DNA from: Marisalimonas marina
GTDB taxonomy: Bacteria > Pseudomonadota > Alphaproteobacteria > Puniceispirillales > Marisalimonadaceae
DNA: 64,000 nucleotides
Direction: 5' to 3'
Assembly (NCBI GenBank): GCA_038131365.1
Contig: JAYPPH010000003.1
Span: 372,001-436,000 of the forward strand
Shown: positions 53,131 through 62,462 of the stretch, one piece after another
How positions within the stretch are numbered: the first letter of the stretch is position 1
How the letters are laid out: the number at the start of each line of letters is the position of its first letter
The notes under the pieces: model-generated
What the model saw: only the letters and a program-made list of their open reading frames with translations
What the model was told of the DNA's origin: nothing
Database searches by the model: none
Position numbers and translations under genes: made by a program

Positions 53131-54177
53131 TTAGAAAGTTATCGGAAATTTTTTATATAACTTATTAATTTCATCCAATAATTCATCTGACAAAACTATA
53201 TCTAAGCCGTTTATTATTTTAGTTAGTTGTAATTTATCGGTGGCTCCAAAAATAACTGACCCCATAAATGGTCGCTGGTTACAAAAAGCCAGTGCCATAT
53301 GAACTGGCTCTAAATTGAAACTTCTTGCAAGCGATACATACTCTTTAACAGCCAAAGTTGAATTTTCATTTATTCGTCCAAAAAGACTAGAGACCCTTGA
53401 AAGTCTTGAATTCTCGGGAACAGATCCATCCAAATATTTTCCAGTCAAGAAACCACCTGCCAATGGAGAGTACGCCAACAAACTAATATTTTCATGGTGT
53501 GACATTTCAGCCATATCAAGATCATATAATCTACAAAGTAAACTATATTCATTCTGAGTAGAAACTAACTTAAGATTTGGAAAATTTTTTAAATATTTAA
53601 GAAATTGTATTGTTCCCCAGCATGTTTCATTAGATAACCCTATGTACCTTATTTTTCCTTCTTTTTGAATTTCTGATAGAGATTCTAAGACTTCTAATAT
53701 ATTTTCGTTAGCTTTTTTTGTATCTTGGTTAGATGGATTATAATTCCAATTTTGCCTAAAGTGATAAGACCCTCTATTTGGCCAATGCAGTTGGTACAAA
53801 TCTACGTAATCAGTTTTAAGTTTTTGTAAGCTTCCCTCAATTGCTACCTTAATTGAATCCCTATTTATTCCTTCACCACTTCTAACAGCCTCATAACCTA
53901 TACCTGATATTTTAGTAGCCAATATAATATCTGATCTCTTAGATCTATTCTTATCAATCCAATTCCCAATAATAACTTCAGTATCACCTGTTGTTTCCGG
54001 TCTCAAAGGACATGTAGGATACATTTCTGCTGTATCAAAAAAATTAATACCTGAATCAATAGACAAATCTATTTGTTCATGTCCATCCTTTTCTGATGTA
54101 GACTCTCCAAAAGTCATTGTGCCAAGACAATATGATGATACTCTAAGTTCTGACTGTCCTAAATTTTTAAATTGCAT
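53131..54177 (-). CDS. Aldo/keto reductase, Tas-like
   Basis: The 348-residue NADPH-dependent reductase has INFFDTAEMYPTCPLRPE near 43-60 with catalytic Asp and Tyr, IILATKISG with the Lys, and DLYQLHWPNRGS near 123 with the His. SLLAYSPLAGGFLTGKYLDG near 226 is the cofactor region. The length and the insertion after the active-site Tyr match the Tas protein of E. coli. The substrate is unknown. It lies 58 nt upstream of the large permease gene on the same strand. Confidence 0.9.
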   Translation of the reverse strand: MQFKNLGQSELRVSSYCLGTMTFGESTSEKDGHEQIDLSIDSGINFFDTAEMYPTCPLRPETTGDTEVIIGNWIDKNRSKRSDIILATKISGIGYEAVRSGEGINRDSIKVAIEGSLQKLKTDYVDLYQLHWPNRGSYHFRQNWNYNPSNQDTKKANENILEVLESLSEIQKEGKIRYIGLSNETCWGTIQFLKYLKNFPNLKLVSTQNEYSLLCRLYDLDMAEMSHHENISLLAYSPLAGGFLTGKYLDGSVPENSRLSRVSSLFGRINENSTLAVKEYVSLARSFNLEPVHMALAFCNQRPFMGSVIFGATDKLQLTKIINGLDIVLSDELLDEINKLYKKFPITF

Positions 54178-54235
54178 TGAATCCTCTTGGTATAAAAATT
54201 TTAAATATATTTACAATACGCCAATAAATTTGAAG

Positions 54236-56782
54236 TTAATAATGTGCTCTAAGCACTTTAAGAGGCTTAGAATAAATTAATCTAAGCATTTTTAATAGGC
54301 TAAATATTGTAATAAAAAAAGGTAATATAAGCGCAAAGATAGTTAATGTTATGTAATTTAAATAAAACTCAATATTAAATAAATAATTAAGTAAAATATA
54401 GCTAATTGTGCAACCTATTAAAACAGAAATAAATGAAGAAAGAAAACCAATTGACATATACTCGTAAAACCATAAAGAAATTATTTTTTTTGGGTTTGCG
54501 CCAAGTATTTTAAACACTGCTACTTCATATAATTTATCTTTTTTACTCACGTCCAAAATACTATTTAAAACTATTATACCTGATATAAGAGTCACGAAAG
54601 CTATAGTGTTTATAATAATAATTAATAAACTTAACAATGATCTAATTGCCTTATAACTTTCCTCTACCGATATTGATGAAATATTTGAAAAAAGAGACAC
54701 AATTTTTTCAACAAATTCACTACTCGTCGTCTTGTTTCTGCTCTTACTAGTAGCAATCCAAGTGTGTGGTGCGTTTTTTATATTACTGTCACTTAAAACA
54801 AATATAAAATTAATACCCATATTTTCCCAAATGATTTCTCTAGTATTTTTAATTTTAGCCTCAAAATTTCTTCCTAAAATGTTGAATTGTATTTTGTCTC
54901 CAATCTTTAGATTTAAACCTTTAGCAATTTTGTCACCTATTGAAACAAGAAGAGGGCCATTATAATCTGAACTCCACCATTCGCCAGTAACTAATTTATT
55001 GTTTTTTGGTTTTTCATTGCTCCAGGTAAAAGCCCTATCTCTTCTAAGAACCCATTGGACATCTTTATCAACTTTTAATTTATCGACATCTATATTATTT
55101 AATTTAGTAACACGACCCCGAAGCATCGGTTGAGCATTTAAGTTAGCTGAGCCAATTGAATTAATGGCAATTTTCTTAATATCTTCAATTTGACTTGGTT
55201 GTATATCAATATAAAAATAATCAGGTGCTTCTTGATTAATAGTATTGGATATTTTTTTATCCAAACTTTCCTGAATAATATTTAATGAAATCAAAAGTGA
55301 CAAACCTATACTAAATGAAATAACTATAGATTTAGAAAACGCGTTCCTATCTACAATAGACTTTCTTATTGTTTCTTTTAACGTTCCGATCTTAAAACTT
55401 ATTTTTTTTAAAATCGTAAAAAATAGATTAGTAAATAGAGTTAAAATAATTAATGAGACAAACAGAGACACAAAAACATAGAATGCCAATTTAAAATCGC
55501 TAGTTAAATTAATTGTTAAAATACATAGACAACAAACTAAAAAAATTAAAAATAATTTCATTTTTATCGAATACTGGTTCAATATTTTTTCCTTTGAAAT
55601 TCTAATAAGATGAATTGGCTTAATCTCATAGGTTTTTGATAAAGGAATAACTGTAAATAATATGCTTACTATAAAGCCGAAAGAACAACTTACTAAAATA
55701 GGTTCAATAAAAAGTTTTGCTTGAAATGAAGGAAAAAGGCTATCACTTATTACAGATGCAAACAAAAACGGAATAGAAGTGCCTATTAAAAAAGCGGGTA
55801 TAATTGCAATTAAAAAAATTGAAATCATTTGTAAGAGATAAATTTTAAATACTTGAATATTTTTTGCACCTAAGGACTTTAATATAGCAATGTTTCTTGT
55901 TTTTTTTATTAAATATCCTCTTACACCGTTTGATATACCAACACCCGAAATTAACAAAGTAATAAGACCAACCAAAGAGATGAATAAAGTTGTCCTCTCT
56001 ATGAAATTATTAAAATTGTTAGTACTGTTCTTTACTGTTTTTATGGAAATATTTGTTCCATCTATTAATTTATTTAAAGAAGATAAATCAATTTTTTTAT
56101 TGTTTGGTATAAATTTAATTTTATATTTTATAAGAGAGCCAGGTATAACTAGACCTGTATTTTTTAAGGTTTGAGATGATATAAGAACTCTGGAACCAAA
56201 CGAAGAAAATGAAAACATTCTATCCGGTTCTTTTTTAATAATACCCTGAATTTCAACTTCAATATTTCCTAATTTTACAATATCACCAATAGAAACATTT
56301 AATTGTTTTTTTAGTCCTTCATCTATAAATATTTTATTAATGTGATTATATATATTTATAGCAGACGGGGGCATATTTTGAGATTTTACTGTAATTTCTC
56401 CTATTAATGGCCACTTTTGGTCTACAGCTTTTAGTTCTACCACACGACGTTTAATGGGTAGGTTTTTGTTAGAAGAAAGCATTGTACGCATTTCAATGAC
56501 CTGGGACACAGTACCATTTTGTAATAACCAATTTTTAATATGACTTGGAAATTCTTGATAAGTAGTCGATAATTCAAAATTACCACCAAGTAGTTCAGAT
56601 CTTTTATTATCAATTTCATACTGTAAATTTTTGGATAAACTACCTACTGCTGTAATGATGAAAACACCAATGAAGATTGAAGTTATTACTATTTTGAATT
56701 CATTAAAAGAACCTCTTAACTCCTTTATTGATAGTTTCAAAAACAGATTATTAGTTTTTAATAGTTGTTTAAGACCTGACAT
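54236..56782 (-). CDS. ybbP: FtsX-like ABC permease, YbbP type
   Basis: The 848-residue membrane protein has an N-terminal helix (VITSIFIGVFIITAVG, near 32-47), a periplasmic domain, and two FtsX segments. The first is at about 270-400, the second at about 720-848, each with three or four helices; a helix group near 405-460 lies between. DUF214/MacB-like signatures occur as NIAILKSLGAKNIQVFKIYL and KLYEVAVFKILGANPKKIIS. It overlaps nothing but stands one base after the ATPase gene and with it forms a YbbA-YbbP-type transporter, thought to move lipids or hydrophobic molecules. The tesA gene diverges next to it, as in E. coli. Confidence 0.87.
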   Translation of the reverse strand: MSGLKQLLKTNNLFLKLSIKELRGSFNEFKIVITSIFIGVFIITAVGSLSKNLQYEIDNKRSELLGGNFELSTTYQEFPSHIKNWLLQNGTVSQVIEMRTMLSSNKNLPIKRRVVELKAVDQKWPLIGEITVKSQNMPPSAINIYNHINKIFIDEGLKKQLNVSIGDIVKLGNIEVEIQGIIKKEPDRMFSFSSFGSRVLISSQTLKNTGLVIPGSLIKYKIKFIPNNKKIDLSSLNKLIDGTNISIKTVKNSTNNFNNFIERTTLFISLVGLITLLISGVGISNGVRGYLIKKTRNIAILKSLGAKNIQVFKIYLLQMISIFLIAIIPAFLIGTSIPFLFASVISDSLFPSFQAKLFIEPILVSCSFGFIVSILFTVIPLSKTYEIKPIHLIRISKEKILNQYSIKMKLFLIFLVCCLCILTINLTSDFKLAFYVFVSLFVSLIILTLFTNLFFTILKKISFKIGTLKETIRKSIVDRNAFSKSIVISFSIGLSLLISLNIIQESLDKKISNTINQEAPDYFYIDIQPSQIEDIKKIAINSIGSANLNAQPMLRGRVTKLNNIDVDKLKVDKDVQWVLRRDRAFTWSNEKPKNNKLVTGEWWSSDYNGPLLVSIGDKIAKGLNLKIGDKIQFNILGRNFEAKIKNTREIIWENMGINFIFVLSDSNIKNAPHTWIATSKSRNKTTSSEFVEKIVSLFSNISSISVEESYKAIRSLLSLLIIIINTIAFVTLISGIIVLNSILDVSKKDKLYEVAVFKILGANPKKIISLWFYEYMSIGFLSSFISVLIGCTISYILLNYLFNIEFYLNYITLTIFALILPFFITIFSLLKMLRLIYSKPLKVLRAHY

Positions 56783-56783
56783 T

Positions 56784-57464
56784 TTATAAAATTATACCAT
56801 TATCAAGAATTATAGTTTGATCACACAAATCAGCTAAAGATTTATCGTGTGTTACTAAAATTAACGTTGATTTATGAATTTTTTGAAGTTTGAAAATAAG
56901 TTCAATTACCTCTTTGCTATTTTTTTTGTCTAAATTTCCTGTTGGCTCGTCAGCTATCAAAATTTCTGGAGATGAAATTAATGACCTAGCTATAGCAACT
57001 CTTTGTTGTTCTCCTCCAGACAATTCATGAGGATAGTGACTAATTCTGTGACCCAAACCAACACTTTCGAGTAATTTTGTTGCCTTTTTATCGTCAATGA
57101 AATTACCAGAAATTTCTAATGGTAAGTTTACATTTTCAAGAGCTGTCATTGAAGGCAATAAATTAAAGGATTGAAAAATGATACCTACATTTTTTGATCT
57201 ATAATCTGCTAATTCATCTTCTTTCAAGTTATGGATTGGCTTATCCTTGTAGAAAACCTTCCCTTCTGTAACAGTCTCTAATCCAGCAATAGTCATAGCT
57301 AAGGTAGACTTTCCAGCACCACTATGGCCCATGATACTTATACTTTTATTAGCTAAGATTTTTAGATTAATTCCTTTTAATACCCTAACAACCTCAACAT
57401 TGCTTTTAAGATTTACGTGAACATTTTCTAATTTTATTATAATGTTATCTTTCATAATACTCAT
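56784..57464 (-). CDS. ybbA: ABC transporter ATP-binding protein, YbbA type
   Basis: The 226-residue ATPase has the MacB/LolD-family order: GHSGAGKSTLAMTIAG near 45 (Walker A), IIFQSFNLLPSMTALENV (Q-loop), ELSGGEQQRVAIARSL near 145 (signature), EILIADEPTGNLDKKN (Walker B), and LILVTHDKSLAD. It drives the permease encoded one base downstream. The divergent tesA gene supports the ybbA identity. Confidence 0.92.
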   Translation of the reverse strand: MSIMKDNIIIKLENVHVNLKSNVEVVRVLKGINLKILANKSISIMGHSGAGKSTLAMTIAGLETVTEGKVFYKDKPIHNLKEDELADYRSKNVGIIFQSFNLLPSMTALENVNLPLEISGNFIDDKKATKLLESVGLGHRISHYPHELSGGEQQRVAIARSLISSPEILIADEPTGNLDKKNSKEVIELIFKLQKIHKSTLILVTHDKSLADLCDQTIILDNGIIL

Positions 57465-57530
57465 TTAACATTGAACTAACTTAATATATTCTTTTAACCG
57501 AAGAAGATTTACCCGATTGTTTAAAAAGAT

Positions 57531-58163
57531 ATGAAATATATAATTAAATTAAATATTACAATTGTTTTCTTTTTATTTGTCCTTATCCAAACGTCATATT
57601 CTAAAAGCTTAAAAATATTAATATTGGGAGATAGTTTAATAGCAGGATATGGATTGTTAAAAGATGATGGATTTGTTAACCAACTACAAAAAAAATTAAA
57701 TGAAAATAGTTTTGAAGTAAAACTTGTTAATGGTGGTGTTTCTGGGGAGACATCAACAGGGCTTTATAATAGATTTAAATGGGTGCTAGAAGAAAATTTT
57801 GATGGAGTTGTCATTTCTATAGGCGCCAATGATGCATTAAGAGGCATTGAGCCGCAAGTTACTTATAAAAATATTGAAAATATTCTAAAATTTTTAAACA
57901 AAAGTAAAATTCCTACAATGCTCTTTGGTATGAAAGCACCTAACAACCTTGGTACGGGTTATGTTTATGAGTTTAACAAAATTTATCCGGAATTATCACA
58001 AAAATACCAAACCACTTTCTACCCGTTTTTTTTAAAGGATGTTGTACTTAAACCTAATTTAAATCAAAGCGATATGATTCACCCTAATAAAAAAGGTGTG
58101 AAAAAAATAGTTGAAAATATTTACCCAAAGTTTCTAAATTTTTATAAAAAAATATTGAATTAG
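57531..58163 (+). CDS. tesA: Periplasmic GDSL esterase/lysophospholipase, TesA type
   Basis: The 210-residue hydrolase has a signal peptide (about residues 1-24, ending TSYSKS) and the SGNH blocks ILGDSLIAGYGLL near 30, NGGVSGETSTG near 64, ISIGANDALRG near 92, and DMIHPNKKGVKK near 183. It is the thioesterase I/protease I/lysophospholipase L1 type. It is divergent from ybbA, as in other Proteobacteria, and may act on lipids handled by that transporter. Confidence 0.93.
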   Translation: MKYIIKLNITIVFFLFVLIQTSYSKSLKILILGDSLIAGYGLLKDDGFVNQLQKKLNENSFEVKLVNGGVSGETSTGLYNRFKWVLEENFDGVVISIGANDALRGIEPQVTYKNIENILKFLNKSKIPTMLFGMKAPNNLGTGYVYEFNKIYPELSQKYQTTFYPFFLKDVVLKPNLNQSDMIHPNKKGVKKIVENIYPKFLNFYKKILN

Positions 58164-58337
58164 CTACTTTTTGAGAATGAGTAATCTTAGAATTCTTATA
58201 ATACCTCTGATTGCGAAAGTTCTAAAAATTGGATTACTAATAATTTTCTTTAAATAAAATATTATTGAAGGATAGTATTTTTTGAAAACAAGAAAAATAA
58301 AAAACACCACAAGGACAATTAGTATTAATTTTATCAT
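58164..58337 (-). CDS. Small basic membrane protein, 57 residues, coupled to the hydratase gene
   Basis: The frame MIKLILIVLVVFFIFLVFKK is a transmembrane helix. It is followed by an amphipathic, strongly basic stretch containing RTFAIRGIIRILRLLILKK. Its ATG overlaps the TGA of the preceding gene (ATGA at 58337-58334), a classical coupling signal, so translation is likely although no family is recognised. It is convergent with tesA, ending immediately after its stop. Confidence 0.6.
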   Translation of the reverse strand: MIKLILIVLVVFFIFLVFKKYYPSIIFYLKKIISNPIFRTFAIRGIIRILRLLILKK

Positions 58338-59101
58338 TCTATATTTATATCTATAGATCCTAATACGCCGAAGTCTGCAGTGATTTTATCACCACACGCT
58401 ATGGGCAATGGTAATGCACAAGTTCCAGTTGAAATTATCATCCCTTTTTGAATAGTAATATTATTTTGAGACATCTCATTTATCAACCAAGTAAGGGCAA
58501 TTAAAGGACCACCAAGCACATTTGAGCCAACACCATCATGAGAAAGATTTTTATTGTTATAAATTCTGACTCTGTGCTGAGATAAATCAATATTTTGCCA
58601 TTCTAATTTGATGGGTGAAGAAATAACAAATTGATGAGCACAAGCATTGTCTGCGATCAAACCTAGTTCACCAATTTTAGAAAAGTCTTCAAAACGAGAG
58701 TCAGGTAATTCTATTGCTAAATGCAAATCTTCTATAAAACCAATGACCTCTTCAGGTATATATAATTTGTTTTTAGGCTCTAGAGTTAAGGATATTTTAA
58801 AAGCAAATTCAGGTTCAGCAACAGCCATTTTATTATGACCTAAAGCAACTGATGCGCCTGGTTTGAATGATTTATTACTTAAAATTCTTCCTGCCAAGGG
58901 GCCATTTACACCAATGTGTTTTTGCCCATCTAAGCTAGTTGCTGCAATTTTCCATCCAAGCATTTCAGACTTACTGAGGGCTTCAAGATTTTTCTGAATT
59001 TTATAGGCTTCCAATCTGTTCTGAGGAGCTAATTGACTGGGTATACTCTTGATCTTATTGCCACTTTCCCAGGAATTCCAAATCAATTCTGCAGCCTTCA
59101 T
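58334..59101 (-). CDS. 2-oxopent-4-enoate hydratase/oxalocrotonate decarboxylase family protein
   Basis: The 255-residue protein has MLGWKIAATSLDGQKHIGVN near 46-65, MAVAEPEFAFKISLTLEP near 92-109 with the metal-binding Glu pair, LHLAIELPDSRFEDFSKIG near 127, and GPLIALTWLINEM near 198. This is the MhpD/DmpH group of the fumarylacetoacetate-hydrolase superfamily, acting on intermediates of meta-cleavage of aromatic rings. No ring-cleavage gene adjoins it, though the distant bicupin dioxygenase may be related. It lies 18 nt after dinB. Confidence 0.85.
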   Translation of the reverse strand: MKAAELIWNSWESGNKIKSIPSQLAPQNRLEAYKIQKNLEALSKSEMLGWKIAATSLDGQKHIGVNGPLAGRILSNKSFKPGASVALGHNKMAVAEPEFAFKISLTLEPKNKLYIPEEVIGFIEDLHLAIELPDSRFEDFSKIGELGLIADNACAHQFVISSPIKLEWQNIDLSQHRVRIYNNKNLSHDGVGSNVLGGPLIALTWLINEMSQNNITIQKGMIISTGTCALPLPIACGDKITADFGVLGSIDINIE

Positions 59102-59119
59102 GATAAAATGCCTTAATAA

Positions 59120-59629
59120 TTATATTTTAATTTTTGACTTTTCCCAAACAGTTATGTCTTGCGCGATTGGTGGCAAAGGTATTTGACCAAACGTTTCAGC
59201 AATTATTCCTCTATGATAACCGCCGTGCATAATAAGATGTGTAATTATCATAGATCTAGATATAGAAACTTTATTTCCACCTATCAACTCGCATTCTACA
59301 ATTTCCTCAAATTCTTTATCCGATAGGCTATGAGTATAGCTTTTTATTAATTTCTCTTCTGTTTTCTTTTCTTCCCAAAGCTCTTCCATATTTTCGTGTA
59401 ATATAGTCTGTAAATTATCAAAGGGATGCTTTTCCCTTTTCATGTTTGCCAACCAAACTTTATCTATGACTAGCAAATGATTGAGTGAATTTCTAATACT
59501 ATTCATAAAAGATTTTCGTTGTTTATTAATTTCTTCAGGGGATAATCTAATAATTACTTTAAAAAATTCATCATTAGCCCAACTATTATAGTCTAATAGA
59601 TTTAAAAGATGTTCTTTTTTGTCCATCAA
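59120..59629 (-). CDS. DinB-family protein
   Basis: The 169-residue four-helix protein has HLLNLLDYNSWANDEFF near residue 7, LNHLLVIDKVWL near 48-59 with the first metal His, and HLIMHGGYHRGIIAETFGQ near 130-148 with two more His. That triad binds zinc or nickel in the DinB/YfiT fold. Some relatives are thiol-dependent transferases (bacillithiol, maleylpyruvate isomerase). Its function here is unknown. It precedes the hydratase gene in the same direction. Confidence 0.88.
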   Translation of the reverse strand: MMDKKEHLLNLLDYNSWANDEFFKVIIRLSPEEINKQRKSFMNSIRNSLNHLLVIDKVWLANMKREKHPFDNLQTILHENMEELWEEKKTEEKLIKSYTHSLSDKEFEEIVECELIGGNKVSISRSMIITHLIMHGGYHRGIIAETFGQIPLPPIAQDITVWEKSKIKI

Positions 59630-59649
59630 AATTTACCCCAACTATTAAT

Positions 59650-59799
59650 TTATTTTTTTTCATCTAAACTTTTGAACAGAAGTTTAAATAGATTCTTTTT
59701 TTGGTTGTTTTGAATATTCCACTTTTTTTTTAAAACTCTGTAAGCAAACAAACACAATATGCCTATAATTAAATAAAAAAGGGTATCCAAATTTTCCAT
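59650..59799 (-). CDS. Small single-pass membrane protein, 49 residues
   Basis: The frame MENLDTLFYLIIGILCLFAY places acidic residues before a helix and a very basic tail after it (RVLKKKWNIQNNQKKN), which predicts N-out, C-in topology. It lies 20 nt before dinB on the same strand. The ribosome site is weak. No family is recognised. Confidence 0.5.
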   Translation of the reverse strand: MENLDTLFYLIIGILCLFAYRVLKKKWNIQNNQKKNLFKLLFKSLDEKK

Positions 59800-59874
59800 T
59801 ATTTAAATCACTAATTAATTTTAAAATACTAATCTCATATTTAAATTTGAGCAAGTCAAGTAAACAAAATCATT

Positions 59875-60081
59875 TTAATAATGTGGTGGGACCTCGTAAG
59901 CAGTATTAGTATTTTCCTTATTTCTGTCTTCAAAATTTTGTATAGATAACTTTAACGTTTTGATTTGTAATTTTAACTCATGAATATTTTTTTGTTGATT
60001 GTAAAGTTCATCACTCATACTTGAAAAATCATTTTGAAGGATTGATAACATTTCCTCTATATTTTGTAGTTTTTCTTTCAT
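59875..60081 (-). CDS. slyX: SlyX family protein
   Basis: The 68-residue protein is one long coiled coil (residues 3-52, with heptads such as LQNDFSSMSDELYNQQKNI) ending in the family mark PPHY. Size and ending match SlyX of other Proteobacteria. Its function is not established. GGAAATGAG precedes the start. Confidence 0.85.
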   Translation of the reverse strand: MKEKLQNIEEMLSILQNDFSSMSDELYNQQKNIHELKLQIKTLKLSIQNFEDRNKENTNTAYEVPPHY

Positions 60082-60132
60082 CTCATTTCCTTGTATTTTA
60101 TTTACTAAAAATTCTATGCTATTAATAATGAT

Positions 60133-60210
60133 ATGAAAGTTATTATTGGAATAATTTTGTTTTTTTGTGTACTAAATTTGGCAATGTATTCAATGTCTTT
60201 TTTGGGATAA
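60133..60210 (+). CDS. Possible 25-residue membrane micropeptide
   Basis: The frame MKVIIGIILFFCVLNLAMYS plus MSFLG is a single hydrophobic helix divergent from slyX. No clear ribosome site is present, and length alone gives little support. It is listed because the hydrophobic pattern is uninterrupted and the neighbourhood has no other use for the space. Confidence 0.25.
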   Translation: MKVIIGIILFFCVLNLAMYSMSFLG

Positions 60211-60214
60211 AAAA

Positions 60215-61195
60215 TTACTCTGAGAGTGATGGACATCTACCTTCTAATTTTAGTTCCTTAAATGCATTAAATGTATCCCTTATTCCTTTTTTTACTGAAA
60301 TAGATGGGTAAGAACCGATATGTTTTCTTAATGGGTCATCATCTAGATCAGGTGGAAAGGGGAAAGGTTGATTAACGCAACTTATATCAGAATTTTTGTC
60401 TAATTCTTTTATGATTTTTATTCCGTTTTCAATCGTTTCACAGCTTCCATTGAGATTAAACACATTAGCACCAGTTAGATCCTTACTTACTGAAGTGATA
60501 AACGCTAATGCTGCTTCACCTACATACAACCAACTATATTTTCCACTGAATGGTATCTCATAACTTTGATTTAGAACTGCAGCTTGTATAGCTAATGTAT
60601 TTTTGGAACTCATTCCTTGATCCCTAGCTAAACCGTAAACAATATTAGGCCTAATTCCTATAGAAGGAACTTGCCAATCTTGCCAATAAACAAAAGCAGT
60701 ATGTTCGTTTGCTAGTTTGTAAGCTCCATATAATGTTTCTTTCCATGGGCCTTTAGGAGGCATGCCTAAAGCAGCAACTGAGGAAGCATATACTGTTCTT
60801 TTAATATTACCTTCCCTGGCTATTTCGAGTATATTAATTGTGCCTTCCACATTAACTCTAGCTCCTAATGCAGGATCTGACGCACAAAATGGAACTTGAA
60901 GACCTGCCAAGTGAATTATGGCAGACGGATTATAATTAAAAATTATTTTTTTAAGTAATTTTAAATTTGTTATATCACATACTTCCCATTTAACCTGAGA
61001 GGTTTGGTTGCCTAAAATTAACTCTAACCGATCTTTTTTTGGTGACAGATCAATACCAACACATGGAATTTTAGATCTATGAAGAATTGCAAGTATCCAA
61101 CTGCCTATACATCCCCCTGCTCCTGTAACAACAACAGGACCATTAAAATTATTAGCCTTAATTAGTAAATCATCAGTTAAAAAATCTAAATTCAT
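60215..61195 (-). CDS. NAD-dependent epimerase/dehydratase family protein
   Basis: The 326-residue extended SDR has VVVTGAGGCIGSWILAIL near 21-38 as the NAD loop, AIIHLAGLQVPFCASDP near 90, TVYASSVAALGMP near 138-150 with the Ser region, and LYGAYKLANEHTAF near 160 with Tyr and Lys. It resembles nucleoside-diphosphate-sugar epimerases, but no polysaccharide gene is nearby. The actual substrate may be a small hydroxy compound. It is a single gene on the minus strand. Confidence 0.87.
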   Translation of the reverse strand: MNLDFLTDDLLIKANNFNGPVVVTGAGGCIGSWILAILHRSKIPCVGIDLSPKKDRLELILGNQTSQVKWEVCDITNLKLLKKIIFNYNPSAIIHLAGLQVPFCASDPALGARVNVEGTINILEIAREGNIKRTVYASSVAALGMPPKGPWKETLYGAYKLANEHTAFVYWQDWQVPSIGIRPNIVYGLARDQGMSSKNTLAIQAAVLNQSYEIPFSGKYSWLYVGEAALAFITSVSKDLTGANVFNLNGSCETIENGIKIIKELDKNSDISCVNQPFPFPPDLDDDPLRKHIGSYPSISVKKGIRDTFNAFKELKLEGRCPSLSE

Positions 61196-61260
61196 TTAAT
61201 ATCTCATCAAAGTATTATTATTGACATAATCACACATAAAAAAATTTAAATAAATATTTA

Positions 61261-62406
61261 TTAAACTTTTTTAACAAAACTATTTATGTCTGAAACTAGA
61301 ATTTTAGGATTTTCCATAGCAGCAAAATGCCCTCCTGACTGATGAGTTTTCCAAAAAATTATATTGTTATAATATTGAGAAGCCAAACTTTTTGGTGGAG
61401 AAAATATTTCCTTAGGAAATTCACTATATCCAGTTGGCACTTCTATTGGCCTTTCTAGAGAAATTGGCCAATCTGGGGATCTGTGACGGACAAAATAAGG
61501 CCAAAAGGAAGCACCTATACATCCTGAAAACCAATACAAAGAAATATTTGCAAGCATAATATCAATATTTATATAATTAAATAAATCACCATTATTATCT
61601 GTCCAGCTATAGAATTTTTCACTTATATAAGCACAAAGACTTACAGGTGAAGCATTTAAAGCATGCGCCAAGGTAAAAGGTTTTGTTCCTTGGAGATACT
61701 GATAACCAGCCTCATAATGTAAAAAGTTTTTTAGCTCTTTATAATATTTTTTTTCCTTAGGGTTATTAGGTTTTTTATCTAAACCTCTAGGTAGAGGTAT
61801 CATATTTAAGTGAATACCTTTTATTTTTGCAGGCACCTTAACAGACATTATTGAGGCTATAAAAGACCCTAAATCACCTCCTTGTATAAAATACTTATCG
61901 TATCCTAAAGCATCCATTAAGTTGATAAAGTGATTAGATATTTCACCCAAACCCAAAGGGTGCTGATTTTTATCGAATGAAAATCCAACATTTGGCAATG
62001 ATGGGATAATAAGATCAAAATGTTGATAATTTAAAAAATTATTTGCTTCAGGATTTGTAAGTAAAGGAATTACATCAAAAAATTCAAAAACCGATCCTGG
62101 CCATCCATGAATTAAAAGAAGAGGAATTGCATTTTTTTTATGTGACTTGATATGTAAAAAATGAGTTTTACAGTTACCTTCATTAAAAATATATTGTTCA
62201 AATTTGTTTAGTTTTTTTTCTTCTTCTTTCCATGAAAATTTATTTTCCCAATAATCTAAGATGAAAGAGAGACTTTTGAATGAAATACCTGCATCATTAT
62301 AAGAATAAGAACCCCAATCAACAGTTCTACCTTTTGAAATTAAATACCTTAAGTCAGCTATTTCCTTAGTACTAATATTTGATTTAAATTTTTCCATATA
62401 CTGCAA
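61261..62406 (-). CDS. Epoxide hydrolase with EHN domain
   Basis: The 381-residue protein has an N-terminal epoxide-hydrolase domain (about 1-115) and an alpha/beta-hydrolase domain. LLIHGWPGSVFEFFDVIPLL near 127-146 is the oxyanion HGWPGS, FIQGGDLGSFIAS near 180 holds the nucleophilic Asp, and SGGHFAAMENPKILVSDI near 357 holds the His. It would open epoxides to diols. No signal peptide. It stands 57 nt downstream of the EamA transporter gene on the same strand. Confidence 0.9.
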   Translation of the reverse strand: MQYMEKFKSNISTKEIADLRYLISKGRTVDWGSYSYNDAGISFKSLSFILDYWENKFSWKEEEKKLNKFEQYIFNEGNCKTHFLHIKSHKKNAIPLLLIHGWPGSVFEFFDVIPLLTNPEANNFLNYQHFDLIIPSLPNVGFSFDKNQHPLGLGEISNHFINLMDALGYDKYFIQGGDLGSFIASIMSVKVPAKIKGIHLNMIPLPRGLDKKPNNPKEKKYYKELKNFLHYEAGYQYLQGTKPFTLAHALNASPVSLCAYISEKFYSWTDNNGDLFNYINIDIMLANISLYWFSGCIGASFWPYFVRHRSPDWPISLERPIEVPTGYSEFPKEIFSPPKSLASQYYNNIIFWKTHQSGGHFAAMENPKILVSDINSFVKKV

Positions 62407-62462
62407 TCTTAAATTTTAATAAGAATAAATCTAAAACTTAATAAAAGTAAATTAAATCTAAA

